Of a stretch of DNA of 64,000 nt, positions 37,700 through 49,758 are shown piece by piece; positions within the stretch are counted from its first letter, which is position 1; each line of letters starts with the position of its first letter. Source of the stretch: Hansfordia pulvinata (Eukaryota; Ascomycota; Sordariomycetes; Xylariales). The stretch spans positions 186,001 to 250,000 of the forward strand of contig BJKQ01000009.1 in the NCBI GenBank assembly GCA_006538405.1. Reading direction: 5' to 3'. Made by a program: the position numbers and the translations under genes. The notes under the pieces are model-generated. The model was not told the origin of the DNA and did not search any database. It was given only the letters and a program-made list of their open reading frames with translations.

Positions 37700-39394
37700 C
37701 AGTCATCACTCGTATTATCATTATTGACGTTTTTATTATTGCCAGCTTCTTCCATCCGTCCCTCTCCGCCTCGCCCCCCCGACAGCCAGACGGCACGAGC
37801 TCGACCATTGTTATATCCCCTCCTTTCCCCCCAGCTTGGTCCCGTTCTGTCTCGATCCTCTTTCTGATCCCGACTCTGTATAATCCCATCCTTTAATCAC
37901 TTTGACTACACTCCCCTCGCTGCCTGTACAACGACGACTGCCTCCACGCTTTGACGCCTCACGCCTCACGCTTCACGCATCACCACGCACCAACTCGCGA
38001 CAAACCTCACATCCCGGTCCGTCACCGCGAGCTCGCGCCTCTCTGCACCCTCTCTGTCACCCCTCGGACCACCACGAGTTCATCGCGCCCGCCCGCACCC
38101 GCCTTTGCCCTCTATAACTACCCTCCGCCTCCGGCCTCCTCTTGTCAGTGCCGGTGCCGGTGCCAGCAACCACCCTTGGCGTCTCTGCCCGCCCTCCCAC
38201 TCGTTCCTCAAGGTAAGCAACTGCCGGTCCTTTCCTGACCACCCCGTGAACCGTTCGGTTTCCTGCCTGTCCACCCGTCCGCTCTTGGTCCCTGGCCCCG
38301 TTTGACGGCCCCCCGGGTCGCGTACCCACGGCTCGACGGCCGGCCATCACCACCTTGTTTCTTGTTGCTTCATCGCGGCGTTCGCCTGCGATGGTTTCGC
38401 TGTGCGCACGCGAGGTGCGAGGCTGCCAGCCTGCAAGCGCTTGCCAAGTGCACTTTCACTGGGTCGCCTGGCTTGCCATGCCCCCAAACCTTTCCTCCCT
38501 GGCATCAACCCCCCGTCCCCAATCCCCGGTCCCGGTTCCCTGGTTCCGCGACCCTTGCACAGGTCCACGCCGCTGGCTTCCTGGATCTCGGCTGGGATTT
38601 GGCAAAGGATCACGGCATGATGTATCATGATGGTCGCCCGAGATGGGCATGTGGGAGGGAGTCTTGCGGAAGCCAGAAGAAGCAAAAAAAAAAAAAAAAA
38701 AGAGACCTGAGCAGGGGCAAAAAAGTAAAGAAGAAGATGGGCGGCTCTGAACCATGAACCACGTCAAAGACGGCCTTGGACGCGCCATGGTTGCTACTGC
38801 TACTGGCTACTTTCCCCAACCCCACACCTTTCTTCCAGTCATCTATTCCTTCTCACCCACTTGCACCGTCATTTTTTCTCGTCTGGGCGATCCGCGACCC
38901 GACCCAGCAGCGGCTGTTCATGCCTGCCCGTTCAATTTGCCTGCGTCAGCGATAAGCTAACACGACCGACGCGTCACAGCCCCCCCCAGAGCGGTCATCA
39001 CACACATCGTCCGTTTCTCACCATCTTCACTCTCGACCTTCACCACTCGTCTCTGTTTCATCCGGTACGTCGTGATCGAGCCTTCCATAACGAGCCAAGT
39101 GCCACGGCCGCCGCATTGCATTGCAACCAGTCGCGCCCCGTCCGTTCCGGTGCTGTCCAACCAGCTCGGGAGCTGCGGAGCCGGGCCTCACCGCCCTTGG
39201 CCCCTGGTTGCAAACTCATCGTCATCGCAACTGGCCCAGCCCTGGCCTCGCAACTTTTCACTTTCCCATCTCTTGCTCATCGCCTGCTCGTCCTCACTTT
39301 GCTGACAGTCTATTGCGGACAGGGCCGAGTCACACAGAACCCGCCCGCGCCGAAACGACAGCCCAGCCGACAAGACATCGGTCCCCTCGCAAAA
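37700..39394 (+). promoter_or_regulatory. Probable promoter and long 5' leader of the C2H2 factor, with likely UTR introns
   Basis: From about 37.7 kb the plus strand becomes strongly pyrimidine-rich, as is common around transcription starts of fungal regulators. A good donor (GTAAGC, 38213) and a branch-site/acceptor pair (GCTAACA, then GTCACAG ending 38979) suggest a 767-bp leader intron. A second pair, GTACGT at 39065 with TGCTGACAG ending 39308 or GGACAG ending 39322, suggests another. Short upstream open frames are present. An A18 run sits at 38684-38701 inside the first putative intron. All of this is inference from splice-like signals. Confidence 0.5.
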
Positions 39395-40996
39395 ATGTCC
39401 AGATTTCAATCACCCGTGTCCGAGGTGATGAATATCACCAGCATGGTTGATCCGAAGCACGCTGAGGCCGCTGCCGCCGCGGCATCCGCCGCCGCCCACG
39501 CCCACGCACAGGCCCCGACCCCCGAGCACTCCATCCTCTCGCACCATCAGCTTGTCGGCGCCGGCATCAGCCGCACAAACTCCCCCACGGCTCAGATGTC
39601 TCGTATCACTCCGCGCCGCGCTCGGCCGAGCCTCTGGGCAGTTCGATGAACCTGGCCAACAGGCAGTCATACCCCTCTCCCACCGCCATGCAAACACCCT
39701 TGTCGATGAACGGCGACCCGGTCTCCCAGAGCATGATGATGCCGGGCATGTCGCCTCTGGGCGCGCCTATGATGGCCTACAACCGTGGACCACACCACTC
39801 CCAGCCGTCTCCCCAGGCGACCTCGCAGCCGGAAGCACCCCCCGTCAAGTCCTTCGCATGCCGCGACTGCGGCAAGGGCTTCGCTCGCCGCAGTGACCTG
39901 GCAAGGCACGGTATGTGCAGCTTGAAACCCCCACTCCGTCTTCGCTTGCCATTTACTGACCCTGAGACAGAACGCATTCACTCGGGCCACCGCCCCACGT
40001 CTGCGACCACGAGGGCTGCGGCAAGCAGTTCATCCAGCGGTCGGCTCTGACTGTCCACCAGCGTGTTCACACTGGCGAGAAGCCTCACATGTGCGAGCGT
40101 TGCGGCAAGCCCTTCAGCGACTCCAGCTCCCTCGCTCGTCACCGCCGCATCCACTCGGGCAAGCGACCCTACAAGTGCCCCTACGCCGACTGCCAGAAGA
40201 CCTTCACGAGGCGCACCACCTTGACGAGACACCAGAACCACCACACCGGCACGGTTGAGGAGTCGGAGGTCAACACGGCCCGTGTCCTCGAGAGCCTGCA
40301 GACCACCAAGCCTCCGACCCGCTCGCTTGGAAGCGACGGTGGACATGATGGCGCGTCTAACCGCGCATCGCCCATGAACACGCCTTCCCCGGGAGGCCGT
40401 CCCATGTCCATGTCCCCCCACGCCGACATGATGCGTCAGAGCGACTATTCCTACATGAGCAACGGCCACATGAGCAATGGCCACATGAACAACGGCCACA
40501 TGGGCAGCAATGGCCCTCTCCCTCTGCACCTGCGGACCGACATCCCAGCCCAGAGCCCCACGTCGGCTCCGGCCTACTCGACGACGTCGGCGCCCTACTC
40601 TGCCGGCATGCGGCCCACCTCGCACCCAACAAGTGGCTTCACCCCTCCCCAGACGATGGAGCCCAGCCTTGAGTCGCACGGATCGCAGCCTGGCAGCGCT
40701 GCCGCAAGCCCCCACTTGGGCAGCGTCGGCTGGCAATCGCCTTCCCACATGCCCTCGCCGACGACGCAGCACATGGGATCGCCCACCCACCACATGGCCT
40801 CGCCGACGCAGCACATGGCCTCCCGAGCCATCACCACGCTGGACCTTACGTGTACCCGGACCCGGACCAGCACTTTGCCAACGCCGGGCTGGGCGGCATG
40901 TACTACCCCAACCAGATGCGTCGCCATGGGAGCCACGAGCCCCTCCCTACTTCGTACGACATCAAGCCTCGCAACGAGCTGTGGGCTGGTCAGTAG
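39395..40996 (+). CDS. C2H2 zinc-finger transcription factor (four fingers), three apparent frameshifts
   Basis: Exons are 39395-39910 and 39971-40996; the 60-bp intron (GTATGT...GACAG) splits a Glu codon inside finger 1. With three single-base corrections in C runs (39582-39586, 39994-39996, 40822-40824) the protein is 514 aa. Four fingers lie at about 154-265: CRDCGKGFARRSDLARH, then fingers beginning VCDHEGCGKQF, MCERCGKPF and KCPYADCQKTF with TGEKP-like linkers. The N-terminus is Ala-rich and the C-terminus is low-complexity with repeated NGHM and HMASP/HMGSP blocks, ending near YDIKPRNELWAGQ. It is a nuclear DNA-binding regulator. The finger block resembles the fungal DvrA/Bcr1-like group linked to development and adhesion, but that assignment is from memory and uncertain. 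Confidence 0.85.
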
Positions 40997-43900
40997 GGGC
41001 TCTGTTAGCAAGCCGCCCTGCTCACGCCCCTTCTACCTTCTGAAGCTTGTATCGCCACTATAGATTTCGACCTTTTCACTGTCATCATTACGTCACGTCA
41101 CGGACTTACACTTTTCTCTTGCGAATTGAAGGATACCCCTGAACGATCAATTTGCCACGCGTTTTTGCTTCAGGGAACTCACAGCACGCGGCGTTATACT
41201 GTCACTGGGCCCAATGACGGGCATTCTTTCTTTGGCGCCTTCGAGCGCCGCCAGTTGAGCGATACGCAGTCCACGGTCTCGTGCAAAGGGCAGACGCATT
41301 GAGTGTGTATGCCTGGAGCACGCTGATCGGCCCCCGGCCTTGGAAGACAGCCTGTGGGCACGACGCACAAAACCTGGGGTTGACGGCGTCGTGGGGTCAC
41401 GCGTGGTTTTGTTCCCGCCGACTTGGTTGTTCATGTTTTTTTTTCCCTTTGAGACGCGTCGCACTGTTTTAATTAGATCATCTTGGCTCGGCAGCCACCA
41501 CAAAACGGAACTTGTCAACTGGGGAAGAGCAAATCCGAGGTACTTAGATATGGGATTTCAATCCTGGAATGTGAAAAATGATGCCCGCGTGGCTGTATTC
41601 CTCGTTGCTTGCTTGAACTTGTGGCACTGAGACCGATGTTCGCACGCCGTGACCGTTATCTGTCAATCGAGTCGAGCACTGCCCGGATTCTTGCCCTTCC
41701 ACCGCTCCCAACTACTCGTACGGTAGATGTTGCGCTGGGCAAAGCGACTTCCATACATGTAGTAAGAGTTCGAAAGGGTGCACCTACCTTAGGTACACAT
41801 CAGGTAGGGTATACCTATGGACATGAGGATGTCCATCAGCCCTGGAGGGGAGTGACATGAGCTATGGAAATCATCAGCGTCAGTCATCTCTTAAATTGCC
41901 CGCGAGCAGGTCCATCCTCCATTAGGTCGAGTACTCTACGCAGAGACTGTGAGTGTGCATTTTGCGACCGAGCGTTGATCGAGAGTACAAGTACTTTCCG
42001 ACCAAGTATGACGGGAGTCGTATATCCAATGTCCGAGGCAGGTAGCGCTACATGCATGCAGCAGGCGGTTGCTGCGAGGAGGTGCGATGGAGGTCAGTGC
42101 TCTTGCATCCAATGTTGGCTGACTTTCTGGGCAATTGCTTCCGTTGCCAATCCAGCTTCGCCCTGGGTTGTCGTCTCATCCTCCTCTTTCTTCCAGACCC
42201 CATCTCACAATGCTCTTCTCCGACCCTGCCTAACCCCATCGCACTCCATGATGGCGCACACACCGGCCATTGGGACCTACATGTACCTTGCGAAGGAAGC
42301 AAGGGCCACAGTCAGAAGCACCATCCAACCGACTCACAAAGACGACCATAACAAACACTGCTGCGGTGCAACCGCCACACACTGCGGGCTCGCATGACGA
42401 TATGGCGGCAGACGTTTTGGTGGATTTCAGAGGCAACCCCGACTCTTATAAGAACCGCCAGGTCTTCAACCACAGCAGCGCACAAGTTCTGCACTTTTGT
42501 CGAAGAATGGTCCTACGCAGCATCCCACCTCTGGGCCGCGAGCACCACACCAATCACCTTCCCTCAGCACTCACCTGGCTTTGTCACTCGGGCCAACCAA
42601 CTCTTCGAGTCCCGTGCCGCACTGACGAGATTGTGCCCGTTTCAACCCACCCGTGAGGCCGGCGCTGCTCATTGTGGGAGAAGGGACCCGCATGCCAACG
42701 ACACACTCCGCTCGGCGACCAACGAGAAAAACCACGTGAAGGCCTGCACGGCAGTGACTGACTAGCCTCAAACAGGGAGGGCACTGCACGATGCAGTCAT
42801 CGTGGTGGGCCCCGGTGCTGTACGAGTAGACTGGGCAGCAAGACAGCGGCGGGTTGGCCAGCAGGCGAGAGCATCGCCTACCGGGCGCGCAGCGTGCGGC
42901 GTATCCGCAGTGGTGCCATGCACGAAGCTTGGAGCATTCGGCAGCTCCGGTGGCGTCTATCAGAAACCCAGCGACAAGACTGCCAGAGCTGCCTGTGTCC
43001 CCGGCTCCGGCTCAGGCTGGTTGTAACCCGCCTGAGTAGACAAGCAGCTCCCCACAGGCCATCACCAGTCCACCGTGGTTATGAGTCTATCCCTCCGCCA
43101 CTGCCGCCCTCGCGGCCGCCGCTGGAGGCCCGGGCCCTGGGCCTGGTCGTGTCGGGATGATCGACTGCTTGCTGCTGGGTCCCTCCGCTGCGTCTGCAGT
43201 CCTGCCGACCGGTCCAGACCAACCCTTGTCCCACAGTCTTTCCTCCCTCCCTCTGTTTTCCGCCTTCGGATCGACGCTGCAGGCTTGGACACAGTCGTCC
43301 AGTCTTCCAGTCGCCCAGCCCGGCTGTCGACTAGCCCACGCGCCCACGCACGCTATTCAAGCTTTCCTTGACTTCTCGGCCGTAAAGGGCCACCCAACCT
43401 TGCCGCTGCCCGCCCACAACCCGCTCTGCGGCGCTGAAGCCCCCAAGATGGCCGAACCTAGCTGGTCCAGGACTGCAGGTGCCTTTTGCCTCAAGCTGAA
43501 CTCGCTCTCAGTTCGACGACCTTGAGGTCCGCTTTCTTCCTCTCAGTAGTCCATTGTCGGCGCTTGCTCTCTCTCGGCCATCTCCACAGCCACAAAACTG
43601 TTGGGGGAAGGATCGTGAGGCCTCATCAAGAAAAGCGAGCCAGGATGAACACGCCCTGCGCAGCCTCCGCCCTCGAATCCGAGCCCGGAGCGGACCCCAC
43701 CCGACCCTCCGGGAGGTGGAACCCCGCCGGGAGAGGAGGAGAAGCGGCGGGCAGGGTTTCTGCCACGCTGGTACCCCTGTTACGAGGCCGAGCGCGGCAT
43801 GATGAGCCAGTGACCGTTCGACGTGAGTATACACATCTGGCCATTCCCGCTTCATGCACGGGGTAGAGTGTGCGCAAGGCATGAATCCCTGCGCTTGTTA

Positions 43901-45185
43901 CGTGGTTTTGCTGCGAGTTTTGCTGATTTGTGATCATCTATCTATCCCTCATAGGAACCATGCGGGATTCCGTGATAGTGGATAGGGCAACTCAACCTTC
44001 ACGGCTTCGGCTCTGGTCGGGCACGTAAGGAGGTCGTCGGGTCAAAGCCGAGCTGCAGCCGGCTGCACAAGGCGCAGCACCCTTGCTGTAGAGACGCTTT
44101 ACCTGCAGCCGACATCCGCTTGCACATGGAGGTATGGCAAGATACACGCAACGTTGACAGCCAAGTTCCGTTCCACCACAAGGGCTTCCGCTCTTTGTTT
44201 GCTCGGAAACATCATGGCCTCTGTTCCTACCTACCTACCTGCGTTGGGCAATCTCTTGCTTGATCACGCGACGGACGCCCTGCCCTTGCCCAACCCAGAT
44301 ACGAGTGGTTGTGGGGGCCAGCGAGGTTCTAGAAGCCTGAAGCCAAATGGGAGGCAGGCCTCCTTCAACCATTCGATCACTTCTAGGGGGGGCCATTCAG
44401 GGCTAGCTACCATGCTCCTGTACGTGACGTGCGGCTTGATTGCCACAGCCGTGCAGGGGGCCCATGCGACAAGTACAGTGAACAAACCGAGTCGACACAC
44501 AGTCTGAGGGGAACTGCGTTTGACAGGGTGAGTGAGTTTCCTTTGGACGTTATACGCATGCGGGCTATCCGCAGAAGCCCTCCCGTCTCCGTCTCGGGGC
44601 CCCCGACTTATGCACCATCACCTGGCAAAGACCCAGGTTGCCCCCTCTTTCTCGCAGGACTTGATATTTTTGCATGCTTGTTTTTTCTCCTCTTCCCTGA
44701 CCGACAATTTTGACCTTCTCCACTTTGCATCTGATCTCATCATGGGGGAAGAGGGCAGTGGAGCTGGCTCAAGGGGTCCTCCGACGAGCACTGGCTGCCA
44801 TGTACCCCTTGCCCATGTCCTCCGCTCCCTCTCTAAGGTTTCCGCCAGCACCGCCAAGATGCACGAGATGCCTCTCCACTCCGCCGCTGGCTCGCGAGGC
44901 GGCAGCCACGTGATGGACGTTCGGAGACGCGTCGGAGCCGGGCGGCCCACGCCCTCAATTTCACCAGGGTCAGATATAGAGGCGCCATCCCGGTGTTTCC
45001 GGTCGGCCCGTGTGACCGTCGAGCATGTCTGCGCAAGGCAAATGGGCCTCGAGACTGTGGAGGGAGATCTTTGGTCGGCAACTTGCATTCTCAACATCTG
45101 GGCAGACTGAATCACACACCAGAAACACCTACCGACTCCAAACATTAATCCTTCTTCTCGAGGTCGGGTCTACCTGCCTCTAGCC
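40997..45185. other. Intergenic, no supportable gene
   Basis: The left end should be the 3' UTR of the zinc-finger gene. Open frames up to about 190 codons exist (for example 44532-45110, +) but have no recognisable motif. Octamers TACTCGTA (41713) and TACGAGTA (42821) occur, and ACCTACCT tracts lie at 41782 and 44229. Confidence 0.5.
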
Positions 45186-46698
45186 ATGATCAGTATCAAG
45201 GACCTCCTGTCGCCAACAGACGAAGATGCCCCACCAGCAGAAGCGGCCGCCTCAGACACGACAAAGACGTCAGGTGGTCCTCCAGATATCACAGACTTCC
45301 GTGTTGAAGTCATTGTCGACACGCTCTGCCCGCATTGCTACATAGGCGTGAAGAACCTGAACGCCGCCATCGCGGTCTACCGAGACAAGCATCCGGAGTC
45401 CAGATTCCAGGTCACGTGCTCGCCCCTTATTCTCCCACCTTCAACTTACAAAGCCGGCAAGTTCATGTCTTCCATTGATCCTTCCGTCGCTTGTGATTTG
45501 GAACTGCCGCCCACTTGGCCGCCCCCGGCCGCTCATTCAGCCAGATGAAAGCCTATCGCGGTGGCAGGCATCCGTTCCCCAGCCCACCACACGAGTTTGG
45601 TCTGTTGGAAGGAGTCTCGCTCGTACCAATGCAGGGGCCACATTGGGGGGTTTCCGAGGCTCAGTTTCCCCTTTTCAGATGGCCTGATGTCGAGCAACTC
45701 ACTCTCTGGCCCATGGACACCTGTTCCCTTACTGTTTCTGTCAATGCCATCGCCTGCACTCATTGAAAACCAACCTTCGAATGACACTTCGTACTGATAG
45801 TTCTTTCGAGTCAGCTTACGAGAAAGGCATGTACCGCGACCATATCAAGAATGTTCCGTGCCATCCCCGACGTACACTTACACTTCACAGCTGGTGTTGA
45901 CTTTAAATGGAGTGGGCGTTCCGGCAATAGCCGCGACTCGCACAAGCTTCTTCGATTCGCATTGGAAAATGTGCCAACCACTCGTCGCAGCACAAGCTTC
46001 ATGAAGGCCGCCCAAGCTGCCGCGACCCCATCCAGTTCGTCTTCCCCGGCTTTTGACGACTCTGGCCGCGAGACACGCCGCTTCAAGAGACGTCACGTAC
46101 TCACGCTACGGAATCTGATGGCGATGCAGGCACCGGAGACAGCAGTAGGGCTTCCACAGCGGCATCACCAGACGCCAGAACGGTCAATAACGGCCCTGCC
46201 GAGCCAGAAGACAGGCCTGAGCTCTGGTCACCCACGTCACCTCCCTCTACGCGACCGCAGTCGAGGGGGCCAGCCCTACAGATGCGACTGCTGCTCGCCA
46301 TGTATCACGGGGTGTTCGAAGGACGGCGGGATCTGGCAGATCACGATTTCCTCGTTGAGGTGGGTACGGCGGTGACTGGGTTCACAGCCGCCGAGGTGCG
46401 CGCGGTGCTGGAGGACGAGGGCGGCGACGCCGTCGCGCCCGGGGCGTGGAGCGCCGCCATCGAGGGACTCTGCCGCGAGGTGCGCGAGCGCACGCCCCGG
46501 GGCATCGACGCGGTGCCCGTCATCATCATGCAGGACAAGTATCTCACGGGGGGCTGGCAGGACGGGACCCGGCTCGTCGCCCTCTTCGAGGACATTCGGA
46601 CCGGACAGACCCCCGGCGCCGGCGGTCTTCGCGGGTCAGGAGGCGGAGCAGACGGGGCGCCGTCGCCGAGCCCTGGTCCGTCATCCGCAAGACGTTGA
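45186..46698 (+). CDS. DsbA/FrnE-like thioredoxin-fold oxidoreductase, reading frame broken
   Basis: Homologous pieces lie in three frames. The first (from 45186) has VEVIVDTLCPHCYIGVKNL, with a CxxC centre of the FrnE-like DsbA family, up to LPPSTYKAG. A piece at 45801-45852 reads SFESAYEKGMYRDHIKN, after TAG at 45798-45800, so an intron may precede it, though no strong donor is visible. The next frame (about 45851-46085) has GVDFKWSGRSGNSRDSHKLL, a family hallmark. The last (about 46085-46698) has MYHGVFEGRRDLADHDFL and PVIIMQDKYLTGGWQ and ends the protein. A Ser-rich linker between the third and fourth pieces is longer than in bacterial members. The family catalyses disulfide or glutathione-linked redox reactions. 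It is either a decaying gene or affected by sequencing indels; exact exons cannot be fixed. Confidence 0.6.
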
Positions 46699-48315
46699 TT
46701 GGCCACCCGGGGGGGGCCCTCAACGCGCTCTGCCTGGCGATGGTATTCTCTCCCCCTCTCCGCCCCGCCCGGCTCGGTTATCGCTTGACCGAGGCGGAGC
46801 GGGACGGGACGTCGGAGCGGAGCGCTCAGCAGGGGGGTTGAGCTACTGGGGCGCAATGGTCTTGGGGAAAAAGCGACATGGAAAGCGAGTGTGGGTGCCT
46901 GTCCGCTCCGCGAATGCACTCTGTGAAGTTCTGTGAAGAGGCCGCCCAGCTGTCCCTATACCCTTCAGTGCAAAGAGACCTACTTTCCAACCAGGGCGAG
47001 GAGCTGGGCGGAGCCTGGAAGTCGGCCACAGATATCAGGCAAGTTTTCTTCCTCTTCTTCTTCTTCTTCAGCTCCTATGGACAAGCGACGAAGGGAAGCT
47101 CGAAGGACCTCAAGCAAACGAGTATGGTGTGTACCCCCAGCGCGTGCGTGTCTTGATCCACCAGCGCGTGAGGGTGCACTGTTGGATGAGAAGCGCGTCC
47201 TTTGGGTTGTCTGTCGGCTTCCTCGCCATCCGTCTTCCCCCCCCCCCCCCCCCGGTGTTCTAATCCTTGTCGCATTGTCCGTTTGGAAGACCACTCTCCT
47301 CTTTTACTTATTCGTCAGGTTTTCTGCTTATTCTTGGTTCTTTTCTCTTTCTTCGTCCTTTTTTCCCCCATCTTTTCATCTACATTTCCTTATCGTGTCC
47401 TGTGTCATTTCTGCCCCTATTACGTGAATGTGCTCGGAGGATATACCCGGAGGATATACCCCCTTTTCTTTTTTTTGTTGAGGACATTTGGTGACAGTGG
47501 AAAACAAAGAACGGATAAAAAGGAAATACTCCAGAACAGGCTGCCCAATGGATGTTGCAAAGGATATCGCGCGGAGGGGGGGGGGGGGGGGGGGACTGGA
47601 ACTGGTCTGTGGCAGCATCTGGAACGAGGGAATGAATACTGGACGAAAAGGAAAAAGAGAAACATGGCATGATTTGATGCAGGGGCGCCAATTGAGCCCC
47701 CTTTTCACGCAGAGGCAATATACACGACGTTCGCCCACGCAGACCTCGGGGATGCCTCCGGGAGGTGATTTGCTCTCTGCGCGTGCCTGTTGATTGCTTG
47801 CTGGCTGCCGAGGCAGATCGCGAGCCATGATTTCTGTTTAAATCGTCACTTCATGGCGGCTACGACATTGCCCATCGTCGATCATTATCGTGCACGCTGT
47901 TGATTCTTTCACTCAAACAAGGGCCAGCAGCGGAGGGTAATCAAACTGTGCAATCGCTTGTATTCCTAGAACGCCTTTAATTATGTCACTGAAGCCCTGC
48001 CCTCATCCGTAGGTACATAACCTGACTGAGTACCTGCAAGGTACCTCGAGCTTGAGGACGGGCCAATGCCGCACGACCGCCCCTCTGATGAGTGTTGCCA
48101 TAAATGCCATTATCACACCCCAACGCCTGATCGATAACAATGTTGGGCTTTCGTTCCTGCCTTCCAACGAGCCTCATCACCCCAGCACAATGATGTAAAA
48201 AAAAAAAAAAAAAAAGGCATGGTTCCAAGCAAAGCTAGGTACCGGATAGCCAGCGTGGTGGGACGATGCTCAGCCCAATTGGAAACCGACTCAATCTCAT
48301 CGCACAGAGCGCCCC
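46699..48315. other. Intergenic between convergent genes
   Basis: This contains C17 (47237-47253), G19 (47576-47594) and A19 (48197-48215) homopolymers and T-rich stretches near 47300-47480. I see no gene. Confidence 0.6.
47576..47594. repeat. G19 homopolymer
   Basis: This is an uninterrupted run of 19 guanines, the longest G/C run in the window. A C17 run lies about 320 bp upstream, so the two are complementary and could pair in a transcript. Confidence 0.9.
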
Positions 48316-49211
48316 TCATCTCTTCATATGGCTGTAATCCTGCAGCAGGTGCTGCATGTGCTCGTTCATCTGGTTCTTGTTGCCGCGGTTGGCGCGTTTC
48401 TTCTGCTTGACGTTCTTCGGGGCGTCGAGCTTCTTGGATCGCGGGTCCTCCGAGGCGGGCTTCAGTCCCAGGCCGACGATGCGGCGCACAATGTCGTCCG
48501 CGGGCGGCACTTCGACGCGATGCCACATGGCGCAAAACTCGGGGTCGACGGTGTGGGCGAGCATCGGGTTGTCAATCCACACGAACTTGGCGTGGCCGTC
48601 CTTCTTAGTGCGGACCACCAAGATCTTGTGTTCGTTCTCGAGCTCTTCGAGAGCCTTGTCGCAGTCGGGCCAGCCGTCTTTGAGATCCTTGACCGAGAGG
48701 GCCGATGCATCCTCCTTGCGCTGAAGATACTCAAGCAGTGTGATCTTGTTTTTGACTCCAGGAATCTTGGCACGGAACTCGTAGAGACCGCGACGCCACG
48801 ACGGCAGATCCTTTTCTTTGGCGGAGGTGTGGTCGTTCTTGCCAGGGGGCAGGTAAGTAACGCGGGGATGGCGCACGAGCATCCAGCGAAGGTTCTTCTG
48901 GGCTTGCTCGTCGGTACGCTGGAGGGACAGGTGGTCGAGAATGTCCTGGAGAGTTTTGGGCTGTCGTTTCGCCTTGAGGTAATCGGTGGCGAAGGTCAAA
49001 TGGGTCATGTGGTCGGCACCAAAGTCCTTTTGAGCCTGAGCGATCGCAGCAGGGGTGGGCGAAGCGGCTCGCTGCATGTTGCTGGCATGGTCACGCTTCT
49101 GACGCTTGGACGGGGTGCCCCCACTGGCGTTGCTTGCGTTGGACGGGGCGGGCGAGGCTGGGGGGCCAGGCGCTTGCCGTTGTTGGCGAGCTTTGTGACA
49201 GGCGCTGTCAT
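48316..49211 (-). CDS. TFA2: Transcription initiation factor IIE, beta subunit, one apparent frameshift
   Basis: This is an intronless gene of 298 aa once one base is restored in the G6 run (plus strand 49160-49165). That joins MTAPVTKLANNGKRLAP to PASPAPSNASNASGG and then to the main frame. The low-complexity N-terminus contains a basic SKRQKRD cluster. Two winged-helix domains follow: about 66-140 (THLTFATDYLKAKRQPKTL, DILDHLSL) and about 145-215 (LLEYLQRKEDASALSVKDL, KDGWPDCDKALEELE, HKILVVRTKKD). The segment VDPEFCAMWHRVEVPP and a Lys/Arg-rich tail match TFIIE beta. In the nucleus the subunit partners TFIIE alpha, binds promoter DNA near the start site and recruits TFIIH. Length fits the family (yeast Tfa2 is 328 aa). 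Confidence 0.88.
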
Positions 49212-49758
49212 GGTGCCTATGGGTCGCGATGCGTTAAGCCAGGTTCTTTCGATCTTGTAAGGTTGGACGGTCGTGTCGGGCTTCGGGGTCTTACTGGGGT
49301 TCACAGCCGTGTCGGCGCTCACAATCTTATCGGTTTGGATGGTCTCGTCGGTCCTCGCGGGTTCGTCGGTCTTCGGGGCCTTCTCGGTACCCACGGCCGT
49401 ATCGGTCTGAACGGCCTCTCTAGATCCTCCCTGGAGGTCGCGAGCGATGCTGGAAGTGCCAGTTTGGGATGGAGTTTGTCGTGATCCTCGTCGTCGGAAA
49501 TCTCGATAGGGTCCGGGGCCGGCCTTTCCTCTGCGCAGCGTCGGCCTTGCGTGTCGCAGGCTTGGGCGGAACGGGGCTTCCGGGGCACAAGGAAGCAGCC
49601 GGACGGATCAGACCTGACGCGTCGGGCTGCAGTGCGGACGGGCAGAAGGCGGTGACCTCGGTATCAGCGGGATGTCGAGATGAACGTCTGGTGGAAGAGA
49701 AGCGCAGTGGAGAGGCGATGAGGGAAGACGGCGGGAGAGCCAGACTGCAAGTTCTCAA
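49212..49758 (-). other. Coding-like stretch upstream of TFIIE beta, unassigned
   Basis: Minus-strand frames here look partly protein-like but switch frame. One (49319-49588) contains PDPIEISDDED, which resembles a SUMO-interacting motif with acidic flank. Another, open from about 49394 into the TFIIE start, contains degenerate TDE/TDK/DTAV repeats (KTDEPARTDETIQTDKIV). The second is in frame with the TFIIE ATG with no stop between, so an N-terminal extension is formally possible. The 298-aa version already has family length, so I favour leader sequence or a separate small gene. Confidence 0.3.
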
